From an uncultured Verrucomicrobiota bacterium (GTDB lineage Bacteria; Verrucomicrobiota; Kiritimatiellia; SS1-B-03-39; UBA6053): a stretch of 32,000 nt of DNA. This document shows, one piece after another, positions 6,731 to 14,943 of this stretch; within the stretch, counting starts at the first letter, position 1; each line of letters begins with the position of its first letter. Made by a program: the position numbers and the translations under genes. Below the pieces are notes generated by a model. That model did not search any database. It saw nothing but the letters and a program-made list of their open reading frames with translations, and was not told the origin of the DNA. Location: assembly GCA_937127435.1 (NCBI GenBank), contig CAKZLZ010000178.1, forward strand, positions 1-32,000. The letters are read 5' to 3'.

Positions 6731-8299
6731 TCAACCTATTTTATTTTTCGCACGTCGGGAATGCCGGTCCACCCGACCCGCTTTTAAGTGCAGCGTATCC
6801 GTAATGCAGTCCGGAAGATTTTCTTTTTGGTGGGTCACATAAATCAGCGCGCACCCGCTGGCTTGAATCACCGCGTCGATCAAGGCCACCAGACCTCTTC
6901 GATGGTGATCACTTAATCCCATGCACGGTTCATCCAGGATCAGAAGGTCGATAGGACGCACCAGCGCCCGGGCGATCAAAACCAAACGCTGTTCTTCAAC
7001 CGGCAACTGTGAAAAACTCTTGTTGGCATCCGCCTGCAACCCCAAACAACTCAGCCAGTCCCGGGCAATACCACGCCGTACCCGACCACAATTTTCAAAC
7101 AGTTGCAAGGTATCAAAAAATCCGGTGCAAACCGCATCCAATACACTCAATTCTTCATGAAAATAAATATGTTGCTCCGGCGACACACTTCCTATCCGTT
7201 TCTTCACCTGCCATATCGAATGCCCGGGCCCAAAGGATTTTCCAAATAAACGCACATCATTGGCATAAGCCATGGGGTTATCACCCTGAATCAAACTCAG
7301 CAGAGTGGATTTCCCCGCACCGTTGGGGCCGGAAAGTGCCCAGCATTCACCCGGTTGAATTGTCCACGAAACCTCACGCAAAATTTTTGCCTCTCCATAT
7401 TGCACATTTACCTTTTTCATTTCTACAACCGCCTGCGTCAAGCGCCCCGGACGCAGACGGGAAAGCCAACTCTCCGGCAAGTCGATTTTTTTCGTTCGGG
7501 ACTTTTTCTTTTGCGCCTGAAACCCCTTCGTTTTTTTATCCCCTGCAAAGCGCAACTGTTCTTTTTCCACCAGCACAAGCTTCTTCACAAAAGACGGAAG
7601 CAAATCCGTTTCCGGGGCAAGAAACATTAAATTCAATCCCAAACCCATCAGCTGTTTAAATATCCGGAACAACTCTTTTCGGTAATGGACATCCAAACCT
7701 TCATAAGGATGCTCCAACACCAGCAACATAGGATCCTTCAAGAGCGCACGGGCCAAAAAAACCTTTCGCCGCTCTCCGTTTGAAATTACATCCAACTCCC
7801 GGGTAAAAAGTTTTTGGATGCCCAGCAGTTCCACAACAGCTGATTGAAAAGAAATGTATTCACGCCGTCGTCTGGGGGGAACTTCCTCCAGCGAATAAAG
7901 TTCTTCCACCTCCATCTGCGACAAAAATTCAGAAACCAACAAAGGGGAATCCTGTAAGTTTCGATTCCAGCGCAGCTGTGCAAACGATTCGGCACCGCCC
8001 ATTTCATCCTGAAGATCCGAAAATAATACATGTGCAACGCCACTTTCAGGACAGCCTTCAAATTGCGGATCCAATTCCTCGTACCCGTAAATCAATTCCC
8101 CCTCAACCGGCGGAAGCTCACCGCACAAGCCTTGAATCAACAGGTTGCGGCCGGAATCCATTTCCCCCACTACCCCCCAACATTCCCCCGACTTTATCTG
8201 CCAGCAACTGTCCCGAAAAACCAGACGATCCCCCACCCGAAAAGTCGTATGTTGAAGCGTAAGTACATCCCCTCGAAATTTTGCCGCTCTGAATTGCAT
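6731..8299 (-). CDS. Tandem double ABC ATPase of the ModF/PhrA type, with one degenerate ATP site
   Basis: The protein has 522 residues and two nucleotide-binding domains in one chain with no membrane segment, the layout of E. coli ModF. NBD2 has a perfect Walker A (GPNGAGKST, 324-332), Walker B LLILDEP (452-458) and a switch histidine (YVTH, 490). Its signature is reduced to LPVEE (432-436). NBD1 has a ruined Walker A (GEMDSGRN, 45-52: Lys replaced by Arg, Ser/Thr by Asn), Walker B ending LEH in place of LDE (195-197), and APE where the switch histidine is expected. Its signature ISNGE (172-176) is recognisable. Hence one composite site (NBD2 Walker plus NBD1 signature) should work and the other should not. 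No permease is nearby, so a transport role is doubtful; in E. coli ModF is of uncertain function. It begins nine bases after the reductase stop. Confidence 0.87.
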   Translation of the reverse strand: MQFRAAKFRGDVLTLQHTTFRVGDRLVFRDSCWQIKSGECWGVVGEMDSGRNLLIQGLCGELPPVEGELIYGYEELDPQFEGCPESGVAHVLFSDLQDEMGGAESFAQLRWNRNLQDSPLLVSEFLSQMEVEELYSLEEVPPRRRREYISFQSAVVELLGIQKLFTRELDVISNGERRKVFLARALLKDPMLLVLEHPYEGLDVHYRKELFRIFKQLMGLGLNLMFLAPETDLLPSFVKKLVLVEKEQLRFAGDKKTKGFQAQKKKSRTKKIDLPESWLSRLRPGRLTQAVVEMKKVNVQYGEAKILREVSWTIQPGECWALSGPNGAGKSTLLSLIQGDNPMAYANDVRLFGKSFGPGHSIWQVKKRIGSVSPEQHIYFHEELSVLDAVCTGFFDTLQLFENCGRVRRGIARDWLSCLGLQADANKSFSQLPVEEQRLVLIARALVRPIDLLILDEPCMGLSDHHRRGLVALIDAVIQASGCALIYVTHQKENLPDCITDTLHLKAGRVDRHSRRAKNKIG

Positions 8300-8308
8300 G
8301 CCGGGCTC

Positions 8309-9289
8309 TTAGATTTTCACCACAGTCCGCCCGCGGGTTTTGCCTTTGGCCATATCTGCCAAAGCGACCGGCGTATCCTCCAAACGGATTTCCCGGCACA
8401 GGGCCTCCAACTTGTCAGACTTCCAGTCACCGGCCAGTTTCTGCCATAATTCTTTTTTCATCGGCAAAGGGCATTCTGCGGAGTCAATTCCGATCAGACT
8501 GAGCCCGCGTAAAATAAAGGGGAACACATTGGTCTTCAATTCCATGCCGGTAATCATCCCGCAGAACGTGATCACCCCACGGTGTTGCATCGAACGGGTC
8601 AATACTTCCAGAGTGGGACCGCCCACTGTTTCCACCGCACCGGCCCAACGACCTTTCAACATGGGCTTGCCGGAATCTTCGGTCAACTCTTCCGCGGGAA
8701 TGATGCGCTTTGCCCCCAAGTCAATCAGCCAGGCCGCTTTTTGCGGATCGCGACTGGCCGCCACCACCTCAAATCCCGCCGCAGCCAACAAAGCCACCGC
8801 CACCGATCCGACCCCGCCCGTTGCACCCGTAACCAACACTTCGCCTTTATCCGGAGTCAAACCGTTTTGCAAAAGACGTTCCACGCATTGTCCGGCCGTA
8901 AATCCGGCTGTCCCCAAAATCATACATTCCCGCAAACTTAATCCCGCCGGTTTTTCAATCACCCATTCGGAAGGCACGCGGATGTATTCCCCCAGGCCAC
9001 CAGAGGTATTCATTCCCAGATCAAACCCCACCACAATCACTTCCGTGCCTTTGGCCAACAGCGGTGATTCTTCAATCACACCCGCCGCATCCACCCCCGG
9101 AGTATGGGGGTAATTCCGGGTAATCCCCTTGTTGCCACTGAAGCTAAGGGCGTCTTTGTAATTCAAAGAAGACCACTGCACTTTGATCAGGGTGTCATGT
9201 TCAGGCAATTCTGACTGCTCACGCTGCACAATCGCATGTTCAAAAGTTTTCGGGGCGGATTCAGTTACGAGTAAAGCTTTAAATGTCAT
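8309..9289 (-). CDS. acuI: AcuI/YhdH-family NADPH-dependent acrylyl-CoA reductase-like oxidoreductase
   Basis: The product has 326 residues, close to the E. coli YhdH length of 324. It belongs to the zinc-free medium-chain dehydrogenase group. Family marks include the N-terminal MTFKALLVTE, SLNYKDALSFSG (41-52), TPGVDAAG (63-70), the Rossmann loop GATGGVGSVA (155-164) and the C-terminal GRTVVKI typical of AcuI/YhdH. Characterised relatives reduce acryloyl-CoA to propionyl-CoA, detoxifying acrylate, for instance from DMSP breakdown. No DMSP genes are nearby, so that specific role is not shown. I chose the ATG at 9289 because family members begin with a short M-x-KAL; the frame extends to an ATG at 9319. 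It is the first gene of a minus-strand group with the ABC ATPase and sulfatase, and is divergent from the amidotransferase across about 67 bases. Confidence 0.85.
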   Translation of the reverse strand: MTFKALLVTESAPKTFEHAIVQREQSELPEHDTLIKVQWSSLNYKDALSFSGNKGITRNYPHTPGVDAAGVIEESPLLAKGTEVIVVGFDLGMNTSGGLGEYIRVPSEWVIEKPAGLSLRECMILGTAGFTAGQCVERLLQNGLTPDKGEVLVTGATGGVGSVAVALLAAAGFEVVAASRDPQKAAWLIDLGAKRIIPAEELTEDSGKPMLKGRWAGAVETVGGPTLEVLTRSMQHRGVITFCGMITGMELKTNVFPFILRGLSLIGIDSAECPLPMKKELWQKLAGDWKSDKLEALCREIRLEDTPVALADMAKGKTRGRTVVKI

Positions 9290-9356
9290 GCTATCGCATC
9301 TAAACGCTAAACACCCCATTGGAAAGAAATTTCAAATTATATCCGCCATCATAATA

Positions 9357-10043
9357 ATGCACGCACACATTTTTCAACATGTCCCCTTCGAAGGCCCCGG
9401 ATCAATCGGTTCCTGGCTCAAATCCCAAAATGCCACCACCAGCACCACCCGGTTTTATAAAGACGAATTCCCACCGGACATTGATAAGATAGATATCCTG
9501 ATTATCATGGGCGGCCCCATGAGTGTGAACGACTCCGACACCCACCCCTGGCTCGAACTCGAAAAAGTGTTTATCAATGCAGCCATCCACGCAGGTAAAC
9601 CGGTACTCGGCATCTGCCTCGGCGCCCAACTCATCGCTTCATCCCTGGGCGCAAAAATCTATCCCAACCCCGTGAAAGAAATCGGCTGGTTTCCGGTCTT
9701 CGGAAAGGACCCTGCGGAAGGTTTCCGGTTTGAGGAAGAACTTACAGTCTTTCACTGGCACGGGGAAACATTCGATTTACCTCCCGACTCCACTCTGCTC
9801 GCCTCATCGGCGGATTGCAAAAACCAGGCTTTTCAGTTGAAAGGTAAAAAAGTCATCGGACTCCAATTCCATTTGGAAACCACTCCCGAATCACTGAACG
9901 GCATTCTGAAAAACTGTGAGGACGAATTGGTGAAGGGCGAAATGATCATGTCGGCAGCGGAAATAGAATCTCTGGCACCCGCCCATCTGGAAAAGAACAA
10001 CCACATCATGAACGCGCTTCTGTCTTACTTAACTTCTGCTTGA
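9357..10043 (+). CDS. Stand-alone class I glutamine amidotransferase
   Basis: The protein has 228 residues and consists of one class I GATase domain with no synthase domain attached. The nucleophile is C87 in GICLGAQLIA, and the other members of the triad are H172 and E174 in GLQFHLETTPES. The oxyanion region MGGPMSVND (51-59) resembles GuaA-type domains. It probably hydrolyses glutamine, or a gamma-glutamyl compound, with the ammonia used by an unknown partner; some relatives are gamma-glutamyl hydrolases. The frame is open upstream to 9183, but that part overlaps the divergent reductase gene. The ATG at 9357 gives the standard start of this subfamily (MHAHIFQHVPFEGPGSIGSW). No clear Shine-Dalgarno is present. 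The second sulfatase follows 34 bases downstream, probably in the same transcript. Confidence 0.87.
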   Translation: MHAHIFQHVPFEGPGSIGSWLKSQNATTSTTRFYKDEFPPDIDKIDILIIMGGPMSVNDSDTHPWLELEKVFINAAIHAGKPVLGICLGAQLIASSLGAKIYPNPVKEIGWFPVFGKDPAEGFRFEEELTVFHWHGETFDLPPDSTLLASSADCKNQAFQLKGKKVIGLQFHLETTPESLNGILKNCEDELVKGEMIMSAAEIESLAPAHLEKNNHIMNALLSYLTSA

Positions 10044-10077
10044 TCCCGGGTCCCTTCGGGGTGTAGAGTCTGACGGC

Positions 10078-11487
10078 ATGACACCCCCCAATATTCTTCT
10101 CATTACCGCCGACGATATGAACTGGGACGCCGTCGGAGCCTTTGATTGTCCCGACGCAGGTACCACCCCTAATCTGGATCAACTTGCCTCGGAAGGCATG
10201 CGTTTTGACCATGCCCATGTAACCATTTCCGTCTGTCAGCCAAGCCGCTCCGCCATGATGACAGGCCTCTATCCCCACCATTCCGGCGGTGAAGGTTTTT
10301 TCCGTTTGCGGAAACCCGGCATTCCTCTGTTACCGGAATGCTTACGGGCTGCCGGCTATCAAGTAGGCATCTTAGGAAAGCTCGGGCACTCCACTCCTTA
10401 TGAATCTTTTCGGTGGGACGAAGAAAAAGATATCGATGATTTGGGTCACGGACGGAACCCGGAAATCTATGCAAAATACGCGAATGCTTTTTTAGCAAAA
10501 GCGGAAGAAGATCAGAAACCCTTCTTCCTCATGCTCAACACCCATGATCCCCATCGACCTTTCTACGGCAACGATCCGGAAGCCTGGTATGAATCCGACG
10601 ACCCATCTCCCGCCGCCGTCCCCTCAAAAGTATTTAGCGAAGATGAGATTACAGTCCCCGGCTTCTTAGAAGACCTGCCGGAGGTCCGAAAAGAAGTTGC
10701 CGAATATTACAGTTCCGTTCGACGTGGAGACGACACCATTGGTGCGGTTCTTACCCTACTCCGGGAAACCGGCCTGGAGGAAAATACTTTGGTCGTTTTC
10801 CTTTCTGACAACGGCATGGCCTTCCCTTTTGCCAAAACCAATTGTTATCTCAACAGTACCAAGACCCCTTTTCTGATCAAATGGCCCGGACACATTCCTC
10901 CCGGAAGTCGTTGTAGCGATCACATGATCTCAGGCATTGATCTGATGCCTACACTCCTGGATGCCGCCGGAATCCCTCTTCCCGGAAATATCGACGGACG
11001 CTCTTTTCTCCACTTGCTTCACGGGGCCACCCTGCCCGATCGTGATTGGGTCTTCACCCAGTTCCATCAAACCGCAGGCAAAAACAATTACCCCATTCGT
11101 TGCGTTCAGAACCGCCGCTTTGGATATATGTTTAATGCCTGGTCCAATGGAACGCGCGAATTCAAAAACGAATCCCAATCCGGACGGACCATGAACGCCA
11201 TGATTGAAGCCTCGGAAACGAATTCTGAAATTGCAGACCGGGTACAATTTTTTCTCACCCGACAAGTCGAAGAATTTTATGACTTCGAAAACGATCCCAA
11301 CGCCCGCAACAACCTCGTGGATAACCCCGCCTATCAGGAAATTTTGCTGGAGCTCCAAGACAAACTTGAGCAATGGATGACCGAAAATGCGGATCCGGCC
11401 CTGGATGCTTTCAGAAGCAGAAACGACCCCCAAGCTTTGCAAGCTTTTATGGAATCACAGGCCCGGGAACTGGGTGGCAACTTTTAA
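10078..11487 (+). CDS. Type I (S1 family) sulfatase, heparan N-sulfatase-like, cytoplasmic
   Basis: The protein has 469 residues. It opens with the metal-binding stretch NILLITADDMNWDAVG (D12, D13). The formylglycine signature is C53 in CQPSRSAMMTGLYPHHSG, a textbook match including the TG pair. Further active-site elements are LGKLGHSTP, NTHDPHRPF and FLSDNGMAFPFAKT. The C-terminal part ends with the usual EFYDFENDPNARNNL block of S1 sulfatases. The YPHHSGGEGF region resembles N-sulfoglucosamine sulfohydrolase-type enzymes, but the substrate cannot be fixed from sequence. No signal peptide is present. The start ATG has only a weak GAG upstream. The gene ends seven bases from the convergent phosphatidyltransferase, with no terminator between them. 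Activity needs a formylglycine-generating or anaerobic maturation enzyme, absent here. Confidence 0.9.
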   Translation: MTPPNILLITADDMNWDAVGAFDCPDAGTTPNLDQLASEGMRFDHAHVTISVCQPSRSAMMTGLYPHHSGGEGFFRLRKPGIPLLPECLRAAGYQVGILGKLGHSTPYESFRWDEEKDIDDLGHGRNPEIYAKYANAFLAKAEEDQKPFFLMLNTHDPHRPFYGNDPEAWYESDDPSPAAVPSKVFSEDEITVPGFLEDLPEVRKEVAEYYSSVRRGDDTIGAVLTLLRETGLEENTLVVFLSDNGMAFPFAKTNCYLNSTKTPFLIKWPGHIPPGSRCSDHMISGIDLMPTLLDAAGIPLPGNIDGRSFLHLLHGATLPDRDWVFTQFHQTAGKNNYPIRCVQNRRFGYMFNAWSNGTREFKNESQSGRTMNAMIEASETNSEIADRVQFFLTRQVEEFYDFENDPNARNNLVDNPAYQEILLELQDKLEQWMTENADPALDAFRSRNDPQALQAFMESQARELGGNF

Positions 11488-11494
11488 AGTTCTC

Positions 11495-12085
11495 TCACTC
11501 TGTATTTTCTTCAGCCGCATTCCGCAATTTTACGGCGTAAAAAATATGAGGAACATTCGGACGCCAGGCGGGTAAGATCAACGTGATGGCAATTTCCTCA
11601 ATTGCGGAAATTACCAGTACGATAACACCCGCCCTGAAAACCCAGGGAGTCAAACCTGAAAACAAAACCCAGACACCCAGCCCTAAAACAGCCGTTGAAA
11701 GTTTTGCACACCAGGTATGATAAGAAGGCAAATGACGATAAGCAAGCAGGGTCACCAGCCCCGAAGAAGCCAACATCACCACCAAAGCGGCAAACCACCC
11801 CGCTTCATAACGAATAAGATCCGGCCAAAGCAGCAATCCACCCAGAATCACCACCGCCCCGGTGAGCACGTCTCCAATCGTATCCAATTGCGATCCGAGT
11901 TTACTTTGCTGATCCAACAAACGGGCCAAAAATCCATCGAGAAAATCTGTCAGCAAAGAACCCGCAAAGCCCCATAAAAACAAATCCTCTCTCCCCGTCA
12001 TCCCCGCCATAAGCAAAACGGGAGCCAGGAAGATACGAATCAGGCTCACAAAGTTAGGAACAGTATAAATTGGAGTGGAGAACAT
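11495..12085 (-). CDS. pgsA: CDP-alcohol phosphatidyltransferase (PgsA-like)
   Basis: The product has 196 residues and several hydrophobic helices, so it is an integral inner-membrane enzyme. It carries the complete CDP-alcohol phosphotransferase motif: D47, D50-G51, A54-R55, G64, D68 and D72 in TDFLDGFLARLL...GSQLDTIGD. The N-terminal VPNFVSLIRIFLAPVLL (9-25) is typical of phosphatidylglycerophosphate synthase, which makes PGP from CDP-diacylglycerol and glycerol-3-phosphate. Related enzymes using other alcohols share the motif, so the exact substrate is probable only. The ATG at 12085 is preceded by an AT-rich leader without a Shine-Dalgarno. The gene lies behind the argD-yidD run in the same direction but is separated from yidD by 357 bases, which hold the nested inverted repeat. 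Confidence 0.82.
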   Translation of the reverse strand: MFSTPIYTVPNFVSLIRIFLAPVLLMAGMTGREDLFLWGFAGSLLTDFLDGFLARLLDQQSKLGSQLDTIGDVLTGAVVILGGLLLWPDLIRYEAGWFAALVVMLASSGLVTLLAYRHLPSYHTWCAKLSTAVLGLGVWVLFSGLTPWVFRAGVIVLVISAIEEIAITLILPAWRPNVPHIFYAVKLRNAAEENTE

Positions 12086-12212
12086 AAATTGTTTTTACCA
12101 GTCCAGAAGCCATAAGGACACAAAGAAATACGGTGAAAAATGATGCCGAAACTAAAAATCCCGAAACCAGGTTCCCTTAACAGCCGGTATTCAAAACACT
12201 TGCCCATGCAGT

Positions 12213-12419
12213 GAGAGAGCCGTGCTTTCAGCACTCTCCCTCTCATCCATTTTTGTCCCGGCCCTGACGGACCGGGCTTTGGGGAGTCGTCCGTACCGGA
12301 CTCATTTTATCTGCCACCTGCGCCTTTAAATCCTGAAAGGATGACTCTCCAAAGGCCAGTCCGTCAGGGCTGGCTTGATCAATTCAAAATCAAATTGAGG
12401 CCTGAAAGGCCGGCTCTCT
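12213..12419. repeat. Nested inverted repeat of about 207 bp made of six small hairpins, between yidD and pgsA
   Basis: The block is symmetrical about position 12315-12316. From the outside in on the left are GAGAGAGCC, hairpin GTGCT-TTC-AGCAC (12222-12234), hairpin CCCGGCCC-TGAC-GGACCGGG (12257-12276), the link CTTTGGGGAGTC and hairpin GTCCG-TAC-CGGAC (12289-12301). The right half mirrors it: ATCCT-GAA-AGGAT (12330-12342), the link GACTCTCCAAAG, GCCAGTCC-GTCA-GGGCTGGC (12355-12374), GGCCT-GAA-AGGCC (12399-12411) and GGCTCTCT. The 32-bp arms at 12257-12288 and 12343-12374 also pair with each other with only a few mismatches. The stems differ in sequence but keep the same 5-3-5 or 8-4-8 geometry, which suggests compensatory change. 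It resembles REP/BIME or MITE-like elements. The rest of the 357-bp gap shows no gene. Confidence 0.85.
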
Positions 12420-12442
12420 TACTGGCAGGCCTATTCATACCG

Positions 12443-12712
12443 CTATTTAGACTTCGGCTCCGGCACCGGATCATATCCACTTCCCCCCCAGGGATTGCAG
12501 CGACCCACCCGATAGACAATCAGCCACAGCGCTTTAAAAATATTGTGTTTGTGTAGCGCTTCCAGCGCATATTTTGAACAGCTCGGTTCAAAGCGGCATC
12601 CGCCACCCAATGGGCCGGTAATCAAATGGAGCACCGGAGATAAGAACAGTCGGTAGAGATGGATCAGCAATAAGAAGGGTGATGCCAAGATCCAGCGGAA
12701 CGCCTTCACCAC
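12443..12712 (-). CDS. yidD: YidD membrane protein insertion efficiency factor
   Basis: This small protein of 89 residues carries the diagnostic core GGGCRFEPSCSKYALEAL (36-53) and the C-terminal RCNPWGGSGYDPVP. The N-terminus (MVKAFRWILASPFLLLIHLY) is an amphipathic or hydrophobic segment that lies at the inner face of the cytoplasmic membrane. YidD is thought to assist YidC-dependent insertion of membrane proteins. The likely start is GTG at 12712, overlapping the folK stop by seven bases; a second GTG follows immediately as an alternative. yidD is usually found beside rnpA/yidC near oriC. Here it ends a biosynthetic run, and neither rnpA nor yidC is in the window. Confidence 0.92.
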   Translation of the reverse strand: MVKAFRWILASPFLLLIHLYRLFLSPVLHLITGPLGGGCRFEPSCSKYALEALHKHNIFKALWLIVYRVGRCNPWGGSGYDPVPEPKSK

Positions 12713-13224
12713 TCAAGATCCAAACGGGTAAGATCCCCTTCCCCCGGCAATTGCTCCAACACTTCCGCCACCGTATCGTTCATCCCCGGCAATACCCGGT
12801 CAGGTTGCAGTTCTGCCAGGGGCTGCACCACAAAGCGGCGTTCCGCCCAGCGCGGATGCGGGACCACCAGTCCACCGGATCCAATGAGTTGATCTCCGTA
12901 AAAAATAATGTCCACATCCACTTCCCGGGGAACATTGCGATCATCGGTATCCCGCCGGCGACCCAGGGCATATTCCACTTCCCCAATCTGTTTAAGCCAG
13001 TGCTGGGCATCCAATCCGGTTTCGATAATCATCAATGAATTCAGAAATTTCATATGCTGAAACTCTGCTTTCACATCCACCGGTTCGGTTTCGTAAAGCG
13101 AACTCTTCCCCACCAGCACCGCATCTTCCTGTTCGAGGATAATGCGTCCGGCTTTGCGGAGGTTTTCAACTTTGTCGCCCAGATTGCTTCCCAGCGACAG
13201 TCCGATCTGAACCCGTGCACTCAT
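12706..13224 (-). CDS. folK: 2-amino-4-hydroxy-6-hydroxymethyldihydropteridine pyrophosphokinase
   Basis: The protein has 172 residues, normal for HPPK. It opens with the family mark IGLSLGSNLGD (7-17), followed by the substrate-binding stretch SSLYETEPVD (41-50). The ATP/Mg motif is PREVDVDIIFYGD (99-111), whose two aspartates D103 and D105 coordinate magnesium. The region before it reads GRRRDTDDRN, slightly different from the usual R-W-G-P-R pattern. The closing VVPHPRWAERRFVVQPLAEL stretch (139-158) is standard. The enzyme transfers pyrophosphate from ATP to 6-hydroxymethyl-dihydropterin in cytoplasmic folate synthesis. It begins three bases after the dapB stop and overlaps yidD by seven bases, so it is part of the same transcript. 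Other folate genes are not present. Confidence 0.92.
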   Translation of the reverse strand: MSARVQIGLSLGSNLGDKVENLRKAGRIILEQEDAVLVGKSSLYETEPVDVKAEFQHMKFLNSLMIIETGLDAQHWLKQIGEVEYALGRRRDTDDRNVPREVDVDIIFYGDQLIGSGGLVVPHPRWAERRFVVQPLAELQPDRVLPGMNDTVAEVLEQLPGEGDLTRLDLEW

Positions 13225-13227
13225 ACG

Positions 13228-14043
13228 TCAGTCCAGACCCAAAACATCCTTCATGCTATAAACCCGACCGGCAGACTGACCCGAAAGCCAATCCGCAGCC
13301 CGCAAAGCACCAATGGCAAAAGTTTCCCGGCGGGTCGCCCGATGGGACAAATCAATCAGTTCGCCATCCGCCGCAAAACGAACGGTATGATCGCCAACCA
13401 CATCCCCGCCGCGCAAGGCGTGGAAACCAATCTCTTTGGCGGGACGCTCTCCTTCGATGCCGCTGCGTCCGTCTTTCTGAACTTCCGGCAACACCCAGTC
13501 ACTCCCTTTAGCCGCCGCTTCTCCCAGAAACAGCGCGGTGCCGCTCGGCGCATCCTTTTTCATGCGGTGATGCATTTCGGTGATTTCAATATCGTAGCCC
13601 TTGTCTTTCAAGGTGCGGGCCGCCTGCTCCACCAAATTGGCCAGCAGGTTTACGCCCAGACTCATGTTCGGCGCAAACAGCACCGGCATTTCTTTGGCCG
13701 CAGCTTCGACTTCAGCCTGCTCTTTCGGACTCAAGCCCGTGGTGCCGATCACCACCGACTTCCCGGCCGCTTTCAAAATTTCCAAGCGGTCTTTCACCCC
13801 GGTATGAAAACTGAAATCAATAAACAGATCGGCACGGTCCATGGCTTCCGGCAAACTGGAACTCAACGCCACCCCGCAAGGAGCACGTCCGGCCAACAAA
13901 CCCAAATCCTGGCCTTGCGCCGGATTGGTTGCCAAATCCACCGAACAGGACAATTTAAGACCCGGCACCAACTCATCCAACAGACAAGCGGCAATGGCCT
14001 GACCCATCCGGCCGGCACCGCCAATAATTCCTACCCGGGTCAT
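13228..14043 (-). CDS. dapB: 4-hydroxy-tetrahydrodipicolinate reductase
   Basis: The protein has 271 residues, the usual length. The NAD(P)-binding loop is VGIIGGAGRMGQ (4-15). The catalytic motif TEMHHRMKKDAPSGTAL (155-171) contains H158, H159 and K163, matching the active site of E. coli DapB. IGTTGLS (99-105) and the late GDVVGDHTV block are also conserved. It reduces the DapA product with NAD(P)H in the diaminopimelate pathway, supplying lysine and, in most Gram-negative bacteria, the peptidoglycan cross-link. The ATG overlaps the dapA stop by four bases, so translation is coupled to dapA. folK follows after three bases. Confidence 0.96.
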   Translation of the reverse strand: MTRVGIIGGAGRMGQAIAACLLDELVPGLKLSCSVDLATNPAQGQDLGLLAGRAPCGVALSSSLPEAMDRADLFIDFSFHTGVKDRLEILKAAGKSVVIGTTGLSPKEQAEVEAAAKEMPVLFAPNMSLGVNLLANLVEQAARTLKDKGYDIEITEMHHRMKKDAPSGTALFLGEAAAKGSDWVLPEVQKDGRSGIEGERPAKEIGFHALRGGDVVGDHTVRFAADGELIDLSHRATRRETFAIGALRAADWLSGQSAGRVYSMKDVLGLD

Positions 14044-14915
14044 GACAGTACTCCTTCACGGTCAAGCAACACTTCCAGACGGGCACGGTTTTCTTCGGTC
14101 ATCTGACAAAGCGGCAGACGGAATTTTTCTTCCATCGCTCCCATCATCGCCATTGCGGTTTTGATGGGCAACGGATTCACTTCCATGCCCAACAAAGCAG
14201 AAAACAAGGTATGGTTTTGCAAATGCAATTTGCGGGCTTCAGCGAACTGACCGGCCAAAGCCGCAGACACTATCGCCACCACCCGTTCTGGGAAGGCGTT
14301 GGACGCCACGGAAATGACGCCTTTGGCGCCCACCGAAATCATCGGCAGGGTCAGCGGATCATCTCCGGAAAGCACACACATGTCCGGTTGCCTGGCCAGG
14401 ATTTGACTTACCCGGTCCACAGATCCGCCCGCTTCTTTTACCGAAACCACACTGGGATGCGCGGCACAGCGGCCAATCAGATCGATGGACAATTCTTTGC
14501 CCGCACGGCCCGGTACATTGTACAGCACTACCGGCAAACCCAAATCCGCCACCGCCATAAAGTGCGCCAGCAATCCGTCATCGGAAGGTTTGTTGTAGTA
14601 CGGGGTGACCTGCAAAGTTGCGTCGCAACCCAGATCCAAAGCGGCCCGGGTCAGCTCGCAAGCTTCGCGGGTGGAGTTTGCGCCGGTTCCGGCAATGATT
14701 TGCACCTTGCCGTCCGCGCGTTTTTGTACGCGGCGAATGACATCAATATGCTCTTCGCCGGTAAGGGTCGGTGATTCGCCGGTGGTGCCCACCGGGACGA
14801 GTCCTTGAACCCCTCCTGCGATTTGGGCATCGACCAGGCGGTCAAGTGCGTCTGTATCCACAGCCCCACTCGTCTTAAACGGGGTGACAATGGCGGTATA
14901 AACTCCTGAAAACAT
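14040..14915 (-). CDS. dapA: 4-hydroxy-tetrahydrodipicolinate synthase
   Basis: The product has 291 residues, typical of the DapA (beta/alpha)8 barrel family. The pyruvate Schiff-base lysine is K160 in VVSVKEAGGS. The substrate loop GTTGESPTL (43-51) and the tyrosine Y132 of LYNVPGRAG (131-139) complete the active site. It condenses pyruvate with aspartate semialdehyde, the first committed step of lysine and diaminopimelate synthesis. The start is clear, with AGGA about eight bases upstream of the ATG. The gene follows argG after 72 bases that contain two small hairpins, and it is coupled to dapB by a four-base overlap. Related N-acetylneuraminate lyases share the fold, but the dapB neighbour settles the call. 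Confidence 0.96.
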   Translation of the reverse strand: MFSGVYTAIVTPFKTSGAVDTDALDRLVDAQIAGGVQGLVPVGTTGESPTLTGEEHIDVIRRVQKRADGKVQIIAGTGANSTREACELTRAALDLGCDATLQVTPYYNKPSDDGLLAHFMAVADLGLPVVLYNVPGRAGKELSIDLIGRCAAHPSVVSVKEAGGSVDRVSQILARQPDMCVLSGDDPLTLPMISVGAKGVISVASNAFPERVVAIVSAALAGQFAEARKLHLQNHTLFSALLGMEVNPLPIKTAMAMMGAMEEKFRLPLCQMTEENRARLEVLLDREGVLS

Positions 14916-14943
14916 TTTATTATCCTGTTGGGTTGCGGTGGAG

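Noticed and set aside
8340..9113. 257-codon open frame on the plus strand
   Set aside because: It is antisense to the AcuI-type reductase, whose Rossmann loop and family ends are intact on the other strand.
13054..14106. 350-codon open frame on the plus strand
   Set aside because: It lies antisense to folK and dapB, both of which have full catalytic motifs. Its composition (rich in H, Q, R, F) is that of a shadow frame.
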